Part shown: positions 60,931-64,000 of the stretch, piece by piece
How positions within the stretch are numbered: the stretch's first letter is position 1
Layout: each line of letters begins with the position of its first letter
Assembly (NCBI GenBank): GCA_900167925.1
Contig: FUZM01000003.1
Span: 310,001-374,000 of the forward strand
Reading direction: 5' to 3'
Source of the DNA: Bacteroidales bacterium WCE2008
GTDB taxonomy: Bacteria; Bacteroidota; Bacteroidia; Bacteroidales; UBA932
Length of the DNA: 64,000 bases
The notes under the pieces: model-generated
What the model was told of the DNA's origin: nothing
What the model saw: only the letters and a program-made list of their open reading frames with translations
The model's database searches: none
Program-made: the position numbers and the translations under genes

Positions 60931-61740
60931 CTACTTGCGCGAAGTGATGGCCTTTATCTCCGAAGCCGAGAAACCGGCATCGGCGGCAGATGACATAGTC
61001 CTCTTTCTGAAATAATAAAGCCTATGGTCCCTGGCCCCGATCAGCATGTTATAGCAGACCGAGCCCTTCCCGGCATTGTCCGGGACGACAGTATAGCTGA
61101 CGACAGCATCTTCTCCGTCCATAAATACGGCATCGACATCGTCAGCGTCCATGAGTTCGATCTTTCCGGCCTCGATCGCCCCGATTCCCGAAGCGAGATC
61201 ATCCACGGCTATGCACACTCTCATGTCACCGATAGCCTTGAGTCCGGCCGTCACAGCCCCGACACCCTTGCGGCTTCCCTTCACGGCGGCGACCGCAGCC
61301 TCCTGCAGAATGTCGGTCAGGGCAGGCATGAACGCCATCTCCCTGCCCGATGGAGAATCGGTCGCACAGACAGGAATACGGGCGACTTCCAGCATGTCGG
61401 AAATCTCCGACGGCCTGCCGCCACCCTTGACCAGAGTCAGCGAAGTCATACCCGACTCCTTCTTGCCTTCGAGGGCCGTAGGAATCAGGAAATAATAGTC
61501 GGAGTTCTTCTTCAGCGCCTCAAATTCCTCGAGGGTGCAATATTCATAGGCGGAAACAGTCCACACTGAACGGACCGCCTCCCTCAGTGCATAATCAATG
61601 AAATCAGGCCCCGGAAGAACCACCTTCGTAGTCTTTCGGGTGAAGTCGCTCAGTTTCTCTTTCTTGGTCGTGAACTGGGCCTGGGCGAAGGCGCTGACAG
61701 TCAATGTCAGCATCGCCGCTATCATCAAAAACCTTTTCAT
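60931..61740 (-). CDS. Secreted protein of unknown function
   Basis: A 269-residue protein with a signal peptide (MKRFLMIAAMLTLTVSAFA, cut near residue 20). The mature part begins KKEKLSDFTRKTTKVVLPGPDFIDYALREAV and has mixed alpha/beta character, with a regular positively charged C-terminus. I do not recognise a family. A minus-strand TAACTTTG (61755-61748) would give a nearly leaderless mRNA for this start. First gene of the secreted protein-M16-O-methyltransferase unit. Confidence 0.7.
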   Translation of the reverse strand: MKRFLMIAAMLTLTVSAFAQAQFTTKKEKLSDFTRKTTKVVLPGPDFIDYALREAVRSVWTVSAYEYCTLEEFEALKKNSDYYFLIPTALEGKKESGMTSLTLVKGGGRPSEISDMLEVARIPVCATDSPSGREMAFMPALTDILQEAAVAAVKGSRKGVGAVTAGLKAIGDMRVCIAVDDLASGIGAIEAGKIELMDADDVDAVFMDGEDAVVSYTVVPDNAGKGSVCYNMLIGARDHRLYYFRKRTMSSAADAGFSASEIKAITSRK

Positions 61741-61747
61741 ATTGACG

Positions 61748-61775
61748 CAAAGTTACAAATAATTAGTTACATTTG
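61748..61775. promoter_or_regulatory. Divergent -7 boxes for dnaX and the secreted protein
   Basis: TACATTTG on the plus strand (61768-61775) for dnaX, 40 bp before its ATG, and TAACTTTG on the minus strand (61755-61748) for the secreted protein gene. No exact -33 elements are seen for either. Confidence 0.45.
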
Positions 61776-61814
61776 TAAGTTAAGTCCACAATAACGGACA
61801 AAGGCTTACAATAT

Positions 61815-63593
61815 ATGGCAGATTACATAGTATCAGCACGCAAATACAGGCCGGACTCCTTCGAGTCGCTTATAGGCCAGGACAATATAGTCCAGACTCT
61901 TAAGAACTCCATCACAAGAGGCCAGCTGGCGCATGCCTATCTGTTCTGCGGTCCGCGCGGAGTCGGCAAGACCAGTGCCGCGCGAATATTCGCAAAAACC
62001 ATAAATTGTGCCAACCCGACCGCTGACATGGAGCCATGCTGCCAGTGCGAGTCCTGCGTATCCTTCCAGGAGGGGCGCTCGTACTGCATCCATGAACTCG
62101 ACGCCGCCTCCAACAACAGCGTCGATGACATCAAAGCCCTGATCGACCAGGTCAACATTCCTCCGCAGATAGGCCGCTACAGCGTCTATATCGTCGATGA
62201 GGTCCATATGCTCTCGCAGTCCGCCTTCAACGCCTTCCTCAAGACCCTCGAGGAGCCGCCGGCACACGCGATCTTCATCCTCGCCACTACCGAGAAGCAT
62301 AAGATTCTCCCGACCATTCTCTCGCGCTGCCAGACCTACGATTTCAACCGCATCAGCATCCCGGACATCGTCCAGAACCTGAAAGGGATCGCCGGCAAGG
62401 AGAACATAAAGATTGACGACGAGTCTCTCCATGTAATCGCGATGAAGGCCGACGGAGCCATGCGCGACGCCCTGACCATCTTCGACCAGACGGTCGCATT
62501 CTGCGGCACTGACGTCAGATACGAGGACGTCATCCGGAACCTCAACGTACTCGACTACGACCATTGCTTCAAGCTGGTGGACAGTTTCCTTGCCGGAGAC
62601 TATGCAGCCGCCCTTCTGAAGTTCAACGAGATACTCTCGAAAGGCTTCAACGCCCTGCACTTCGTAAGCTCTCTTAGTTCGCATCTGCGCGACCTGATAG
62701 TTGCCCGCAGCGGAGGTCTGGATTCTCTTCTGGAGCTTCCGGAATCCCTGAAGGAAAGATATAGGGAACAGGCTGCCCGTTCTCCGATGCAGTTCCTGTA
62801 TGATGCGCTTTCGATAACGACAGCTTGCGAGACCGGCTATAAGGCCAGCGTCAATCCGCGCCTGCATATAGAATTCGCCCTGATGAAGCTCAGCTTCCTC
62901 TGCGGCGTAGGAGAAGTCTCCCTGAGGCCTGCGGCCGCCCCTGCCAGACCGGCAGCAGCCCCGGCGAAGCCTGCCGAAGCTGCCGAGAAAGCCATAAAGC
63001 CGGAACCGGTCAAAGCGGAAGAACCGTCTGCAAAACCGGCGGAAGAACCGAAACCTGCAGAGAAACCGAAACCTGCAAAAGAGGAGAAGCCTTCAGAAGA
63101 GCCTAAGCCGACCAGACGCAGAAGCGTAAAGGTACCGGCAGCCGGCCTCTCGATAAATGCAATCAAGGAAGCGGAGCAGAATGGCAAGCTTTCTGCTGAC
63201 GAAGACAACAAGGAAATCGACAGGATGCCTGAAGAGGAAGCCCTGCTTACCGCCTTCAAGGGTCTTGCAAAAGATTATGGCGACAGGCCGAGACTGGCCA
63301 CGATGATTGAGAACGCCGAGACGGAAGTTTCGGAAGACAACGGCACCAGAGTGCTGAGTTTCTTTGTCCAGAATGTCGCCCAGCAGGACTGGATCAAAGA
63401 CAAGATGCTTACCGACCTCGAGAACAAGCTGAGGCTGAAACTCAACTCGTCCAGACTCCGCATGGAAGTGCTTGTAACCCCTGACAAGGAGGTCAAGCAT
63501 ATCAATTACACCCCACAGGAACAGGCCCGCGAACTTATGGCCGGCAATCCCGAGATCACGAATCTCGTCAAGGACATGGGGCTAGACGTATAA
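61815..63593 (+). CDS. dnaX: DNA polymerase III subunit gamma/tau
   Basis: Clamp-loader ATPase. It has 592 residues: Walker A GPRGVGKTS, a zinc-binding cluster (INCANPTADMEPCCQCESC), Walker B DEVHML and sensor 1 region ILATTEKHKILPTILSRCQ. A Pro/Ala/Glu/Lys-rich linker (about 375-440) joins it to a C-terminal tau-like domain. No ribosomal frameshift signal was looked for beyond eye inspection, and no A-rich slippery run is obvious. Followed by lptB in the same direction, 16 bp later. Confidence 0.96.
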   Translation: MADYIVSARKYRPDSFESLIGQDNIVQTLKNSITRGQLAHAYLFCGPRGVGKTSAARIFAKTINCANPTADMEPCCQCESCVSFQEGRSYCIHELDAASNNSVDDIKALIDQVNIPPQIGRYSVYIVDEVHMLSQSAFNAFLKTLEEPPAHAIFILATTEKHKILPTILSRCQTYDFNRISIPDIVQNLKGIAGKENIKIDDESLHVIAMKADGAMRDALTIFDQTVAFCGTDVRYEDVIRNLNVLDYDHCFKLVDSFLAGDYAAALLKFNEILSKGFNALHFVSSLSSHLRDLIVARSGGLDSLLELPESLKERYREQAARSPMQFLYDALSITTACETGYKASVNPRLHIEFALMKLSFLCGVGEVSLRPAAAPARPAAAPAKPAEAAEKAIKPEPVKAEEPSAKPAEEPKPAEKPKPAKEEKPSEEPKPTRRRSVKVPAAGLSINAIKEAEQNGKLSADEDNKEIDRMPEEEALLTAFKGLAKDYGDRPRLATMIENAETEVSEDNGTRVLSFFVQNVAQQDWIKDKMLTDLENKLRLKLNSSRLRMEVLVTPDKEVKHINYTPQEQARELMAGNPEITNLVKDMGLDV

Positions 63594-63609
63594 TGAAAAG
63601 TAAGAGCGT

Positions 63610-64000
63610 ATGAAACTGCATTGTGAAAATCTCGTAAAGAAATATGGAGTCAGGACAGTCGTAAAAGGCGTGTCCATGGAAGTGGAACAGGGTGAGATCG
63701 TGGGATTCCTCGGTCCTAACGGAGCCGGCAAGACCACGAGTTTCTATATGATCACCGGACAGGTCGTCCCTAATGAGGGCCGCATCTTCCTGGACGATGA
63801 AGATATCACAAGCCTTCCGATGTTCCAGCGTTCCGTCAAAGGAATCGGCTACCTTCCGCAGGAGGCCTCGGTCTTCAGGAAGATGTCGGTCGAGGACAAT
63901 ATCATGTCCGTCATGGAAATGCAGCCTGAGATATCCCGTGAAGAGAGAAAAGCGCGTCTGGAGAGCCTGATCGACGAGTTCAACCTCTCGAAGGTACGCA
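63610..64000 (+). CDS. lptB: Lipopolysaccharide export ABC transporter ATPase LptB (partial)
   Basis: The first 130 residues are visible; the gene runs off the window. LHCENLVKKYGVRTVVKGVSMEV, Walker A GPNGAGKTT, the Q-loop region GIGYLPQEASVFRKMSVEDNI and FNLSKVR match LptB, the ATPase that powers lipopolysaccharide export. The usual start ATG at 63610 follows dnaX by 16 bp. Confidence 0.92.
   Translation, partial: MKLHCENLVKKYGVRTVVKGVSMEVEQGEIVGFLGPNGAGKTTSFYMITGQVVPNEGRIFLDDEDITSLPMFQRSVKGIGYLPQEASVFRKMSVEDNIMSVMEMQPEISREERKARLESLIDEFNLSKVR

Noticed and set aside
61833-62867. A 344-codon frame opposite dnaX
   Set aside because: Antisense to conserved AAA+ motifs; no promoter or domain.

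Overview
The window looks like a chromosomal segment from a member of the Bacteroidota, most likely order Bacteroidales. The signs are the Bacteroidetes-type promoters (TTTG, 19-21 bp, TAnnTTTG) in front of many genes, weak Shine-Dalgarno sequences, a fimbrillin-like lipoprotein, and DUF3667, DUF4783 and DUF2271 proteins. A Bacteroidales-style glycogen cluster also fits. Base composition is about half G+C by eye, except for one clearly AT-rich block at about 44.1-54.1 kb. I cannot name a genus from sequence alone.

Layout. 0-1.7 kb: two tandem fimbrillin-like lipoprotein genes, the first cut by the window edge. 1.7-6.7 kb: pyruvate kinase, a SulP anion transporter, PurU and a DUF3667 membrane protein. 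6.7-8.6 kb: a TetR regulator, a DUF2271 lipoprotein and an outer-membrane protein, with the same operator-like element before the regulator and before its targets. 8.7-15.9 kb: a small lipoprotein, a methyltransferase, tRNA-Ser(TGA), the ileS-traR/dksA-lspA operon, and cvpA-tsaB. 15.9-18 kb: greA-HIT-thioredoxin-like operon. 18-31.1 kb: one long minus-strand operon, xseA-xseB-glgB-debranching enzyme-GT4-GH57-glycogen synthase/phosphorylase fusion-ribF. It holds a nearly complete glycogen building and breakdown set. 31.2-38.9 kb: engB, prs, a small Cys protein, der, DUF4783, rlmH and a large NtrY-like histidine kinase. 39-44.1 kb: TetR, RND/MMPL transporter, LolA-like protein and a beta-barrel, probably an envelope lipid export system.

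44.07-54.15 kb: an AT-rich defence island flanked by an exact 22-bp direct repeat. One minus-strand operon encodes an FTP-motif companion protein, a 1334-residue GIY-YIG-like/SF2 helicase/N6-adenine methyltransferase, a DUF262-DUF1524 nuclease and a second DUF262 protein. The repeat lies in the last codons of the beta-barrel gene and contains 5-bp inverted arms around a 7-bp spacer, the layout of a tyrosine-recombinase core site. No integrase is present inside. This is the best candidate for an undescribed system.

54.15-64 kb: a sigma-54 activator without a visible DNA-binding domain, cmk and ispH. Next comes a 1.4-kb non-coding stretch packed with hairpins and a 74-bp tandem repeat, then efp, an O-methyltransferase, an M16 peptidase, an unknown secreted protein, dnaX and the start of lptB. 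Convergent genes often overlap by only 3-8 bp, so the core genome is compact. That makes the two gene-poor stretches (53.6-54.1 kb and 57.0-58.4 kb) stand out.
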